A stretch of 64,000 nucleotides of DNA from Alphaproteobacteria bacterium (GTDB lineage: Bacteria > Pseudomonadota > Alphaproteobacteria > TMED109). Below, piece by piece: positions 1 to 8,479 of the stretch; position 1 is the first letter of the stretch; the number at the start of each line of letters is the position of its first letter. Where the stretch lies: contig JAJDZX010000103.1 in assembly GCA_022824395.1 (NCBI GenBank), positions 1 to 64,000 on the forward strand. The letters are read 5' to 3'. The notes under the pieces were generated by a model that searched no databases, was not told where the DNA came from, and worked only from the letters and a program-made list of their open reading frames with translations. Position numbers and translations under genes: made by a program.

Positions 1-2
1 AC

Positions 3-89
3 CCGTTCCTCCTCAACGCCTCATACGACCAAACCGACATCGCCGTGCCATGGCTCGGAAACCGACGGCTCCGGATCAGCTTCCTGTGA
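3..89 (+). CDS. C-terminal tail of an unidentified protein (cut by window edge)
   Basis: The first bases read as an open frame of 28 codons ending in TGA; the last residues are NRRLRISFL. The alternating hydrophobic/polar end would fit the closing strand of an outer-membrane beta-barrel, but this is a guess from a very short stretch. The start and most of the protein lie outside the window, so no family is assigned. Confidence 0.35.
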   Translation, partial: PFLLNASYDQTDIAVPWLGNRRLRISFL

Positions 90-464
90 GCGGTCAACGC
101 TCGATTCACATCAATGCCGGCCGTTGGGATTCGAGGCTAGCCGGCCGTGCACGCCGGTCACCTCTGGAGAAGAAGAATCACCCTGAATCTTGGGCATGTT
201 GGGACCCTATCGCGTTGCGTCGATGAAGGCGACAGGGATTGCCCGGAGCGCGCAAATTGGTGCGGGGAAAGCGGCGCGTGCCGACTGCCATTTCCGATTG
301 GCGAGCTGCGTGCCGAAGAAGGACAGAGCTGATCGATGCCGAAGGAAGCGCTCGTATGACAGTCCCATCCCGCAACCGGGGTCGATGACGTCGAGGCCGG
401 GGCAGGTCAATCAATCATATCTGAGGGAAGAGGCCATGTTTGGGGCAGGCAGGCCGCGACGACG
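90..464. other. Intergenic stretch, nothing recognised
   Basis: About 375 bases between the partial gene and higA. Several short overlapping open frames exist on both strands, but none resembles a known family or carries a convincing ribosome-binding site. They look like chance open frames in GC-rich DNA. Confidence 0.5.
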
Positions 465-818
465 TCACGCCGCACGTGGCGCTACTTCCCGGTCGATCTT
501 TGGCCGCACCGTGCGTTCGGCGACGTCCAGATCGTAACGGGCTTGCAGATTGATCCAGAACTCCGGCGTTGTCCCGAAATAGCGTGCCAGCCGTAACGCA
601 GTATCGGTAGTTATCCCGCGGCGTCCAAGCACGATGTCGTTCAGCCGCGGGCGCGAGACCTTGATATCTCGTGCCAGCCGATAGACGCTGAGTTCCACCG
701 GTTTCAGGAACTCGTCGCGCAGAATCGTCCCGGGATGCACTGGGGGCAACCGCCGTCCGGAGGCGACATCCGAGAAATCAACCCCATGGCGGTCCAATTC
801 TTCTCGTTCGATGGTCAT
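465..818 (-). CDS. higA: HigA-type antitoxin, XRE helix-turn-helix
   Basis: 117 aa. The HigA signature HPGTILRDEFLKP lies at residues 28-40, the recognition helix (VSRPRLNDIVLGRR) at about 54-67, and FWINLQARYDL at 87-97. In this family the antitoxin binds and neutralises the HigB mRNA interferase and represses the shared promoter. It is the second gene of the pair, starting 14 nt after the toxin stop. The charged 25-residue N-terminal extension before the HTH is somewhat longer than in minimal HigA proteins. The family call is firm; activity is inferred. Confidence 0.9.
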   Translation of the reverse strand: MTIEREELDRHGVDFSDVASGRRLPPVHPGTILRDEFLKPVELSVYRLARDIKVSRPRLNDIVLGRRGITTDTALRLARYFGTTPEFWINLQARYDLDVAERTVRPKIDREVAPRAA

Positions 819-832
819 GTTTGATTCAACTC

Positions 833-1114
833 CTAGTGATGGTCGACAAATTCGACCTCCCAGGCGTCGCCATCACGCCAGACGAAGCAGACGCGCCATT
901 GCTCGTTGACGCGAACGCTATGTTGCCCGAGGCGGTCGCCGCGTAGAGCTTCCAGCCGGTTGCCGGGTGGCACCCTCAGATCATCGAGGCGGCCAGCCGC
1001 GTCGATTGCAAGCAATTTGGCACGGGCTCGATGTTGGATCTGCATGGGCAGCCCGCGAACGGCATAGCCTGCGAAGATGGCCGCAGTTCGCTTACCGGCA
1101 AAGCTCTTGATCAC
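833..1114 (-). CDS. higB: HigB toxin, RelE/ParE-fold mRNA interferase
   Basis: 93 aa with a GTG start. It begins MIKSFAGKRTAAIFAG and carries the family features: a central LEALRGDRLGQHSVRVNEQWR segment (positions about 55-75) and a C-terminal VEFVDHH strand. HigB enzymes cleave mRNA on the ribosome. The toxin-first order (higB then higA) is typical. No ribosome-binding site precedes the GTG, and the predicted -10 box ends only about 6 nt upstream, so the transcript may be leaderless. It looks full length and intact. Confidence 0.88.
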   Translation of the reverse strand: MIKSFAGKRTAAIFAGYAVRGLPMQIQHRARAKLLAIDAAGRLDDLRVPPGNRLEALRGDRLGQHSVRVNEQWRVCFVWRDGDAWEVEFVDHH

Positions 1115-1119
1115 AATCG

Positions 1120-1149
1120 ATCGTAACGAGTGGCGTTACGGGCTGTCAA
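1120..1149 (-). promoter_or_regulatory. higBA promoter with embedded palindromic operator
   Basis: On the minus strand, TTGACA (1149-1144) and TACGAT (1125-1120) are 18 bp apart. The perfect palindrome CGTAACG-N5-CGTTACG (1122-1140) fills the space between the -35 box and the -10 box. A dimeric HigA bound there would block RNA polymerase, which fits autoregulation. The -10 box ends about 6 nt before the higB GTG. Confidence 0.6.
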
Positions 1150-1512
1150 ATGTCGGAAGAGCCGGAAAGCAGCCGGCGGTGGCGACAAGACAGGGGCGCC
1201 GTGCCAGCGCGTGCGCTACGAAGCGGCTACGAGGTTGCGGTCGAAGCTGTCGCCGATGCGGGCGGCAGGGGCCGTCACAGTGTCTCGGGCCAGATGTCCG
1301 ACCGGGCGAACATCTCCACCTGCGTGTGATCTGGCAGATTGCCGACCAAGGGCAACCTTTCGCCCAGCTCCAGCGCCTCTGGTGCACAGGAGTGCGAACA
1401 TGGCCCTCCTGTCGCTGGCTTCTTCTGGGCAAGGAATGCGCAGATTCCAGCGATCGCCGGAATCTGCTGCCGCAAAGGCGCGGCGGCAACGGCTCCTACG
1501 CGAAACCCATCG
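1150..1512. other. Gap between higBA and msrA, nothing recognised
   Basis: Roughly 360 bases beyond the higBA promoter and downstream of the msrA stop. Long overlapping open frames cross it on both strands, but their translations are Arg/Pro/Ala-rich and unlike any family I know. I see no RNA gene or strong hairpin. Confidence 0.4.
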
Positions 1513-2142
1513 TCAGTGCTGCCCGATGCCCGCGTGGGCCTGGCTGCCCCAGACCTGCCGTACACGCGAGTCGCGGCCGCACGAAAACCGGTAGAACCGA
1601 TAGCGGATCGGGTTCTTCGTGTAATAGTCCTGGTGGTAGTCCTCGGCCGCGTAGAACGCTCCGGCCGGCTCGATCGGCGTGACCACGGGCGCGTCCGGCA
1701 CCATCGACGCTTGCAGCATCTCCCTCGAGGCCTCGGCGAGGCGCCGTTCCTCCTCGTTCCTGACGAAGATTGCGGTCTGGTAGCTCTCCCCGCGGTCGCA
1801 GAACTGCCCGCCGCCGTCGGTGGGGTCAACGCTGCGCCAGAAGATGTGCAGCAGCCGTTCGTAGGAGACCTGATCGGGGTCGTAGCGGATCTGCACCGCC
1901 TCCCGATGTCCGGTGCCTCCCTTGGTGACCTGCCTGTAGGTCGGATTCTCCACGGTCCCGCCGGTGTACCCGGATATCGTTTCCACTACGCCCGGTACCT
2001 TGTCGAAGTCCGACTCCACGCACCAGAAGCACCCGCCGGCGAACGTGGCGACAGCGAGTCCCTCCTCGGTCGCGGCGAAAACCGCGTGCGGTGCGAACAT
2101 GGCGAGCAACGATGCGGCGAGGAACGATGCAAATCGGCTCAT
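1513..2142 (-). CDS. msrA: Peptide methionine sulfoxide reductase A, exported
   Basis: 209 aa. The catalytic motif GGCFWC lies at residues 36-41 (nucleophile Cys38); [12 protein letters not shown] follows near residue 170. It reduces methionine-S-sulfoxide in oxidised proteins. Residues 1-23 form a signal peptide ([20 protein letters not shown], then VFA/A), so the enzyme probably acts in the periplasm. The ATG at 2142 was chosen because a GAGAGGG ribosome-binding site lies just upstream and the signal peptide starts there; the frame stays open further upstream without protein-like sequence. The gene is monocistronic. Confidence 0.93.
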   Translation of the reverse strand: MSRFASFLAASLLAMFAPHAVFAATEEGLAVATFAGGCFWCVESDFDKVPGVVETISGYTGGTVENPTYRQVTKGGTGHREAVQIRYDPDQVSYERLLHIFWRSVDPTDGGGQFCDRGESYQTAIFVRNEEERRLAEASREMLQASMVPDAPVVTPIEPAGAFYAAEDYHQDYYTKNPIRYRFYRFSCGRDSRVRQVWGSQAHAGIGQH

Positions 2143-2351
2143 GGCCTTGCCCTCTCTTGCAGAACCCGTCGTCTCATTTCCTGAGATAGCGCAGCACTTT
2201 CTCCAGTTCCTGTTCCGGAACAGACCAGGCATGCGGTGCGGTGCCGCGCGGCGGACCGGAGGAGGAACGCCGAGCGCCACATTCAGGCGACACGGCGTAA
2301 CAGATCATCTCCTTCGTCGATCACCCGTAACGGCGGCCGAGGACTGACGGG

Positions 2352-2810
2352 TCACGGTTGCTCGAGTACTTCCCGGGGGCTCAGTTGTGGCGCCGCGAAG
2401 GGATCGACCACACGTACGCCGTTGAGGTCCTGCCCATGTTGGAGGTCTTCGGTCAGCAGAATCGGACATTCGGAAGCCTGCGCGGCGGCCACGATGAGCG
2501 CATCCCACCAGGACAGGCGAAACCGTTCCTCGACCACCCACGCCCTTCGCAGGACACCCGCGTCGATTCGAACCGGCTGCCACTGCAGGTAGTTCGCGAC
2601 GATGCCGCGGACGGTCGCGGGATCCAGCGAGGCCCCACGGCCTTGCTTCAAGGTCGCGTAGAGTTCCTGCAAGACCTGAAAGCTCAGGCGACCCAGGCGT
2701 CGGTGCCAGAGAAACTTGTGCCAAGCGTCGGCCTGCGTTTGCTTGGCGATGTCCGAGGTGTCGTGCCGGTAGACGAGGATATTCGTGTCAACGAAGACCG
2801 GGCCGGTCAT
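2352..2810 (-). CDS. PIN-domain toxin, VapC family
   Basis: 152 aa. The PIN acidic residues are in place: D8 in VFVDTNILVYRHD, E49 in LQELY, D103 in WWDALIVAAA, and E121/D122 in LLTEDLQHG. VapC toxins are Mg-dependent RNases, usually cutting tRNA or rRNA. The start overlaps the end of the upstream antitoxin gene by 23 nt, so translation is coupled. All catalytic positions are kept and the length is normal, so it should be active unless neutralised. The target RNA cannot be predicted. Confidence 0.9.
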   Translation of the reverse strand: MTGPVFVDTNILVYRHDTSDIAKQTQADAWHKFLWHRRLGRLSFQVLQELYATLKQGRGASLDPATVRGIVANYLQWQPVRIDAGVLRRAWVVEERFRLSWWDALIVAAAQASECPILLTEDLQHGQDLNGVRVVDPFAAPQLSPREVLEQP

Positions 2811-3030
2811 ACAGCTCCTCGCGCGTCGGCTTGCGGCCTTCAGGCCATTGGATCCGGCGGGGCTCGATGGACAAGGCCCGTCGCATGGCTATCTCGTATT
2901 CGTCTTCCCGGCGCCGCATCCGTTCCAGCAATTCCGCGATCCAGCGCGAGACGCTACGGTCGTGCTCGGCTGCCTTGACGCGCAGCCAGCGGGCCACGTC
3001 TTCCGGCAGCGTGATCGTCACGTTTTTCAT
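2788..3030 (-). CDS. Ribbon-helix-helix antitoxin (CopG/VapB type)
   Basis: 80 aa. The N-terminal MKNVTITLPEDVARWLRVKA followed by SVSRWIAELLERM is a classic ribbon-helix-helix DNA-binding fold. The charged C-terminal part (residues 40-80, WPEGRKPTREELYDRPG) would wrap the toxin. It is the first gene of the pair and overlaps the PIN toxin. The sequence just upstream contains GGAATTCC on both sides of an AT-richer stretch, a possible operator. Confidence 0.87.
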   Translation of the reverse strand: MKNVTITLPEDVARWLRVKAAEHDRSVSRWIAELLERMRRREDEYEIAMRRALSIEPRRIQWPEGRKPTREELYDRPGLR

Positions 3031-3421
3031 GGAAGGAATTCCATTGCAAGGGGCACGAAAATAGTGTTACACGGAATTCATGCTAGCAAAGAACTGATCT
3101 GGAGGCGAGAGGGAGCAGTCCCTGAGACGCCTGCGCTGTGACTTGCCTGTTGTCGCTTAGAGGGTTACGCGAAGGGGCCTGACGGCAGTACCCCACAGGG
3201 GGGGTGAGGAAAGCAGCGGCTTTCGGGCGGGCGGAGCGGCGGGTTCGACGGATTCCACCCCAGGGCCCGATGCGGGCCCGGAGGTTCCCGGGCGTCGGAC
3301 CGCGTCTGCGGAAACGTATACAGATTCAGGATGGTAGAGGCGTCCTCCTTGGCGGAGGCGGTCGCCACGGCGTACGATTGAACGTTCCGAACAAGCAACC
3401 GGACTCCCCGAAGGAAGCGCC
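3031..3421. other. Promoter side of the RHH/PIN pair, otherwise empty
   Basis: The first 60 bases (to about 3090) are AT-rich compared with the rest and probably carry the promoter of the RHH/PIN operon. The remaining 330 bases hold only overlapping chance frames. Confidence 0.4.
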
Positions 3422-3526
3422 ATGGCGACCGTGCAGAACGTATTGTTCTCGCGGGATGATGTCGACCGGCTGGGGGACCTGGAGCGGCTGCACCTGGCGC
3501 TCGTCCCTGTGCTTCATTGCGCTTGA
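3422..3526 (+). pseudogene. N-terminal stub of a DDE-type transposase
   Basis: A 34-codon frame begins MATVQNVLFSRDDVDRLGDL and continues ERLHLAL before losing similarity and hitting TGA. This opening resembles the N-terminus of IS1182/IS4-like DDE transposases, in which an acidic leader precedes a (D)LERL segment. Nothing transposase-like follows, and no terminal inverted repeats were found. It is best read as the relic of an insertion sequence just upstream of the SNF2 gene. Identification is from memory of the family only. Confidence 0.4.
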
Positions 3527-3775
3527 GGGTGTGCCAGCCACCGACCCGAAGGCGGGCCAACCTCGCCCCGGGGCTCCGCAACGCTGCCCGCCGGATGTTC
3601 AGCATGGCCTCTGATCTCGTCCCGGATGCGTTGGACCCATTTGCACGGTTTTCCGGCCAGCGTCTTTTGTGGCGTGCGGCCGTAGATGATGTCGCCCTTG
3701 AATGGTGGGTGGCGCAGTGAATACGCTCGGACGGGCGCCCGTCCCATACCCTGTGCCAGCGAAACGGATTACGAC

Positions 3776-6571
3776 ATGAACAAGGTGCGACGGAAAACCG
3801 CCCCGGGAGGCTGGCGTCTGCAGGATGACCGGCCGCCATCGTTTCAGGGATGGATCTCGACGGATGCGGACGAGATCCGCCGCCGGGAGTGGCGCGGGCG
3901 CACCGAGATTGTCGAGGTAGACGTACTCGATGAGAGTCCGCATCCCTTCGGCGATTACCGGGTCACATCGTCGAGCGGCAGCGCCTACACGGTGGAGATC
4001 CGTTCGCTGGACGCGCACATCAACTCGTGCGAGTGCCGGGACCATCGCACCAACGGCCTCGGGACCTGCAAGCACGTCGAGGGCGTCCTTCACCGCCTGC
4101 GCGGCCGTCGTGCTGCTCCTTCGACAGGCCGGAAATCGAGGGCGCGCGGATCCAGCGGTCGCATCGAGATCTTTCTCGACGAGCGCCACGGACGCGCCGT
4201 GCGGATGACGGTTCCGGAGGCGATCGAACGGGCGGAACCCGCGCTGGTGCAGGACGTCCGCCGGTACCACCGCCGGCTGCGCCGGGATTCCCGCCGGGCG
4301 CTCGACGCGTTGCGCGATCTGGCCCGCGCCCGCCCCGACTGTCTCCGTGTCTCGCGCCGGTTCGAGAGCTGGCTCGAGGTCCGGAATGCGCCGGGACGAC
4401 GGCAGCGCGAACGCACCCGTTTCGTGGCAGACCTCGAGGCGGGCCGCAGGTCATTCGATTTTCTCAAGCATCCGCTGCTGCCGTACCAAGTTGAGGGCGC
4501 GCTGCATCTCGTATTCGGAGAGCGCGTGCTCCTTGCCGATGACATGGGCCTTGGGAAGACCGTGCAGGCCATCGCCGCCTGCGCCCTGCTGCGCAAGCTG
4601 CGCGGGGTCGAACGGGTGCTCGTGGTCTCGCCCGCATCGCTCAAGGCCGAGTGGGAGGAGCAGATCGACAAGTTCTCGGACCTCCCCTCGACCATCGTGT
4701 TCGGCCGGTACCCCGCCCGGCTCGCCGCGTACCGGCGCCGCACCTTCTTCACCCTGTGTAACTACGAGCAGGTCGTGGCGGACGGCCAGAAGCTCCTCGA
4801 TGCGCTCCGGCCCGACGTGGTGATCCTCGACGAGGCCCAGCGCATCAAGAACTGGCAGACCAAGACCGCGAACGCGGTGAAGCAGCTCACGAGCAGGTAC
4901 GCCTTCGTGCTCACCGGGACGCCGCTCGAGAACCGCATCGACGAGATCTACTCGATCATCCAGTTCCTGGACCCCGATCTCCTCGGCCCGCTGTTCCGCT
5001 TCAACCGGGACTTCTACGAGCTTGACGACAGGGGAAGGCCGTCCGGCTTCCGGAATCTGGACGAGCTGGCGAGGCGGGTCTCATCGGTGATGCTCCGGCG
5101 GCGCAAGGAGGACGTGGAAAGCGAGCTGCCGGGCCGCACCACGAAGACCTTCTTCGTGCCCATGACCGATACCCAGGCCCGGACCTACGCGGACTACGAA
5201 CACTACGTCAAGCGTCTCGCGTCGCTGGCCAAGAAACGACCGCTCACCAGGGAAGAGTTCGACCGGCTCCAGAAGTTTCTCGCCTGCATGCGCATGGTCT
5301 GCGACACGCCCTACATCCTCGACGACGAGAACCGGGACTGCCCCAAGATGGAGGAGATGGAGCGACTGCTGCCCGACCTCTTGGATGACCCAGAGCGGAA
5401 GATCATCGTCTTCTCCGAGTGGGTGCGGATGCTGGAACTGGTGCGTGACCACGCGGCCAGCGCCGGTATCGAGTTTGCCTGGCACACCGGCAGCGTGCCG
5501 CAGCCCCGGCGCCGGGCCGAAATCAGGAAGTTTCGCGAAGATCCCGAGTGCAGGCTGTTCCTCTCATCGGAATCCGGCGGCGTGGGGCTCAACCTTCAGG
5601 TTGCGGACACCGTCATCAACATGGACCAGCCCTGGAATCCCGCCCGTCTGGAGCAGCGGGTCGCCCGTGCCTGGCGCAAGCACCAGACGCGTCCGGTCCA
5701 GGTCGTCAACTTGGTGAGCGAGTACACCATCGAGCACCGTATGCTTGGCCTGCTGGACCAGAAGAGGGCGCTTGCGGAGGGTGTGCTCGATCAGCGTGGC
5801 GACCTCTCTGCAATCACGCTTCCCACCGGCCGGGCCGGGTTCATGGAGCGGCTGGAGGCGGTGCTCGGCGCACAGTCGGAAGCCGAGGCCGCCGCTGCTG
5901 ACGCGCGGACCGCTGTCGAGATGCTGCGTGATAGCCTCGTCGCCGAGCACGCCTCGTCGCTGCGGCGAATTTTCGTGCGCGAAGGCGACGAGGTGGTGCT
6001 GGTCGTGCTTGCCCTGCCGCCCGAGGGAATCGCGGAGCAGGAGCACCGTCTCGCCGAATCCACGGATCTGAACGTCAAGGTGATCGACCCGGCCACCCAC
6101 GAATCGATGCTGCGTCTCGCGGAAGCGGGGCTGATCGCGCTGCCGGGGGGCGCGTTGCGGGAGGTCTACCCCGCTCCCGGATCGACGGCTACCGAGGCCG
6201 ACGGCCGGCTCCTTCGGGCCAGGGCACTGGCCGAGCGCGCCGAGCACAAGCTCAAGGCAGCCGCGTTGCTTCAGGGCGGCGGTTTCTCCGAGGAAGCCCG
6301 CGTGCCCGCTGTGGAAGCCGCGCGGTGCGCGGTCGGCTCACTGGCGGCGATGCGCGAGGAGGCCGAGCCCGGCGACGCCGAGGCGGCCGCGGAATTCCTG
6401 CTCGGGGAGGAACCGGACGAGGTCCCCGGCGGCGCGCCGCTCGACGCCATTCGAATCCTATCAGGGGACGAGACGGACGAGGATCCGGTCGCGCCGGTCA
6501 GTGCATTCCTTTCCCACATCTCCCGGATGCTCTCGGACGTGTCCGCCGGACCGCGCGGAGCGGCGGGATGA
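3776..6571 (+). CDS. SNF2-family helicase with N-terminal SWIM zinc finger
   Basis: 931 aa from the chosen ATG (an in-frame ATG at 3686 adds 30 residues of weak quality). A SWIM finger is present as C85-x-C87-x10-C98-x-H100. The SNF2 ATPase follows: Walker A DDMGLGKT at 255-262, DEAQ at 352-355, LTGTPLENR, and the helicase C half with SEWVRMLEL, GGVGLNLQ and EQRVARAWRKHQ near 626-637. Such proteins translocate on double-stranded DNA and remodel bound proteins; several bacterial members sit in defence loci. About 240 residues after the helicase core (rich in Ala/Glu) are unassigned. It stands alone between two TA pairs. Confidence 0.9.
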   Translation: MNKVRRKTAPGGWRLQDDRPPSFQGWISTDADEIRRREWRGRTEIVEVDVLDESPHPFGDYRVTSSSGSAYTVEIRSLDAHINSCECRDHRTNGLGTCKHVEGVLHRLRGRRAAPSTGRKSRARGSSGRIEIFLDERHGRAVRMTVPEAIERAEPALVQDVRRYHRRLRRDSRRALDALRDLARARPDCLRVSRRFESWLEVRNAPGRRQRERTRFVADLEAGRRSFDFLKHPLLPYQVEGALHLVFGERVLLADDMGLGKTVQAIAACALLRKLRGVERVLVVSPASLKAEWEEQIDKFSDLPSTIVFGRYPARLAAYRRRTFFTLCNYEQVVADGQKLLDALRPDVVILDEAQRIKNWQTKTANAVKQLTSRYAFVLTGTPLENRIDEIYSIIQFLDPDLLGPLFRFNRDFYELDDRGRPSGFRNLDELARRVSSVMLRRRKEDVESELPGRTTKTFFVPMTDTQARTYADYEHYVKRLASLAKKRPLTREEFDRLQKFLACMRMVCDTPYILDDENRDCPKMEEMERLLPDLLDDPERKIIVFSEWVRMLELVRDHAASAGIEFAWHTGSVPQPRRRAEIRKFREDPECRLFLSSESGGVGLNLQVADTVINMDQPWNPARLEQRVARAWRKHQTRPVQVVNLVSEYTIEHRMLGLLDQKRALAEGVLDQRGDLSAITLPTGRAGFMERLEAVLGAQSEAEAAAADARTAVEMLRDSLVAEHASSLRRIFVREGDEVVLVVLALPPEGIAEQEHRLAESTDLNVKVIDPATHESMLRLAEAGLIALPGGALREVYPAPGSTATEADGRLLRARALAERAEHKLKAAALLQGGGFSEEARVPAVEAARCAVGSLAAMREEAEPGDAEAAAEFLLGEEPDEVPGGAPLDAIRILSGDETDEDPVAPVSAFLSHISRMLSDVSAGPRGAAG

Positions 6572-6711
6572 CATCGCCCGCCGGGTGCCGGGAGAGGCAC
6601 CTGCCTGGCGCGTCCGGCACGTTCCGCCGGCCGACAGCGGATTAGGGCGAGCATGTCCGGGGGCGAGGACGTCGTGCTCGTCCCGTGCGCGGCACCCGTC
6701 TCGCTCCCGTG

Positions 6712-7104
6712 TCAATCTGAAGTACGCAAGTCCTCGACCATGAGGCCGGGAATGCCTCCAAAATCGCGTGCGTTTCTCGTCATCAGGGTGGCGTCATGTG
6801 ATGCCGCGGTGACGCCGATTGCGATGTCTGCAGCACGGCGGCGTGGCGAGCCAAGCCGCCGGAATACTTCGGCGGCGACGGCGGCCAGCGGCTCGGAAAA
6901 CGGAATGATTCCATCCTCCGCGAATAGCATGCGGGCCGTCGCGAGTTGCTCGGGGGTGCGTGGCCCTCGCGAGAACTCGTACCACGCCACTGCGCTCATA
7001 CTGAGCACCTGACCGGACTCCGCGACTTGGAGCAGCCGTCGTCGCTCCGGTCCCACCGCCGCCAGCGCATAGATAAGGAAGTCCGTATCGACGTGAAGCG
7101 CCAT
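6712..7104 (-). CDS. PIN-domain toxin, VapC family
   Basis: 130 aa. PIN acids: D6 (HVDTDFLIYAL), E43 (WYEFSRG), D93 (AADIAIG) and D114 (TRNARDFGGIPG). It is a probable Mg-dependent ribonuclease toxin. Its ATG shares one base with the TGA of the upstream antitoxin, giving tight translational coupling. It is full length with every catalytic position kept. Confidence 0.9.
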   Translation of the reverse strand: MALHVDTDFLIYALAAVGPERRRLLQVAESGQVLSMSAVAWYEFSRGPRTPEQLATARMLFAEDGIIPFSEPLAAVAAEVFRRLGSPRRRAADIAIGVTAASHDATLMTRNARDFGGIPGLMVEDLRTSD

Positions 7105-7358
7105 CAGAACCCCTCATCCTCTTCCTTCAGACGACGCACCTCATCCGCTGGGTCGTGGTCCTGAAACAAGTCGAACAGGCGTTCAAGGGTCTGAACCCGT
7201 TCCGAGCGCCGAGCGGGAGGAATCCCGAGCACTGCATCGCGATGACGAAGCACGGCTCGGCGAATTGCCTCGGATACCGAGCACCCGTATCGGTGGGCCA
7301 GTTCGCGTGCGGCGTAGCGCGCCTCTTCATCAAGCATGAGGGTGGTTCGTGTTGCCAT
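7104..7358 (-). CDS. Ribbon-helix-helix antitoxin for the PIN toxin
   Basis: 84 aa. The start MATRTTLMLDEEARYAARELA and YGCSVSEAIRRAVLRH form a ribbon-helix-helix; the tail (VRRLKEEDEGF) is acidic and probably contacts the toxin. It is the first gene of the operon. No ribosome-binding site precedes the ATG, and the predicted -10 box lies 8 bases upstream, which suggests a leaderless or near-leaderless message. Confidence 0.85.
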   Translation of the reverse strand: MATRTTLMLDEEARYAARELAHRYGCSVSEAIRRAVLRHRDAVLGIPPARRSERVQTLERLFDLFQDHDPADEVRRLKEEDEGF

Positions 7359-7365
7359 AACTTAT

Positions 7366-7394
7366 GCTATACAACGAACCATCAAATATGTCAT
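7366..7394 (-). promoter_or_regulatory. Promoter of the RHH/PIN operon
   Basis: On the minus strand ATGACA (7394-7389) and TATAGC (7371-7366) are separated by 17 bp. Transcription would start about 7 nt later, at or next to the antitoxin ATG (7358). Confidence 0.5.
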
Positions 7395-7622
7395 TCTAGA
7401 ACCGGAACCGAGCTGGTCAATTGATCCTGTCCGCGGACTGGATGGCATCCTTCGGTGAGCACAGGTAGAACGCGCGGCAACCGGATACGCCACACCACAA
7501 GAATGGGCAAATTCAGGAAAGACCCAGCCTGATTCACCGCATCCGTGATGGCCTGGCGGTCAACACGCGGGCGAAGATGCCTGTATTGTCCGGGCCGCGA
7601 AACGGCGGGAGGACCGACGATC

Positions 7623-8357
7623 ATGCCGAACATTCTCATGGTGACAGGGGCGAGCCGCGGGATCGGCGCCGCCGTGGCCCGGGCTGCCGGTGCGGCCAGC
7701 TACGACGTCTGCGTGAACTACTACAGCAACGAGGCCTTGGCACGTGGGGTCGTTGCCGACATCGAAAAATCAGGCCAGCGGGCCATTGCCGTGCAGGCCG
7801 ACACCGGGTCCGAAGCCGAGATCGAGCGGCTGTTCGAGACCTGCGACCGCGAACTCGGGCCCGTCACAGGGCTCGTCAACAATGCCGGCGTGGTCGGCGG
7901 GCAATGCCTGATCGAGGAGGTCACCGGAGACATCCTCGAACGCTGTTTCGCGGTGAACATCTCTGGCTACTTCCTGTGTGCCCGAGAGGCCATTCGCCGC
8001 ATGTCCACCCGCCGTGGCGGAACGGGCGGCGCCATCGTCAACATCTCGTCGGTCGCGGCGCGGCTCGCAAACCCGTTCCTGTGGGTGCACTACGGAGCAT
8101 CAAAGGGCGCGGTGGACACCCTGACCACGGGGCTGGCCATGGAGTGCGCGGATCTCGGGATCCGGGTGAACGGCGTGCGGCCCGGCATTATCGACACCGA
8201 CATCCATCCGGAGGGACGGGTGGAAGAGCTCGCGCCTTCGCTGCCGTTGAAACGCGCCGGCAGCCCCGAGGAAGTGGCCGCAGCCGTTCTTTATCTGCTT
8301 TCCGATGGTGCCTCCTATTCAACCGGGGCGACACTCGACGTGTCGGGCGGACGCTGA
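7623..8357 (+). CDS. Short-chain dehydrogenase/reductase
   Basis: 244 aa. Classical SDR: cofactor loop TGASRGIG at 8-15, NNAG near residue 85, catalytic Ser in VNISSVAARL, YGASK catalytic pair, and the C-terminal STGATLDVSGGR. It resembles FabG-like NAD(P)-dependent oxidoreductases acting on 3-oxo or hydroxy groups; the substrate is unknown. The ATG at 7623 has GGAGGA 11 nt upstream and starts exactly at the Rossmann strand (MPNILMVTGAS), so the longer frame from 7545 is rejected. It is isolated between two TA loci. Confidence 0.9.
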   Translation: MPNILMVTGASRGIGAAVARAAGAASYDVCVNYYSNEALARGVVADIEKSGQRAIAVQADTGSEAEIERLFETCDRELGPVTGLVNNAGVVGGQCLIEEVTGDILERCFAVNISGYFLCAREAIRRMSTRRGGTGGAIVNISSVAARLANPFLWVHYGASKGAVDTLTTGLAMECADLGIRVNGVRPGIIDTDIHPEGRVEELAPSLPLKRAGSPEEVAAAVLYLLSDGASYSTGATLDVSGGR

Positions 8358-8479
8358 TCCAGCCGACGTCGGCCGTGCGCTCCGGCCGGAACTCGCCTGC
8401 CGATCCAGTTGCGTAATTTCCGATGCAGGGGCGATGGAGCCGACTTTCTCAAAGTGCCGGGAATGCGAAGGGGGCCTCT

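Noticed and set aside
1339-2184. 281-codon plus-strand frame over msrA
   Set aside because: Antisense to msrA, which has a signal peptide and the GGCFWC active site.
3514-3747. 77-codon minus-strand frame with HPPFKGDIIYGRTPQKTLAG
   Set aside because: It looks somewhat protein-like but matches no family I can name and overlaps the upstream part of the helicase frame.
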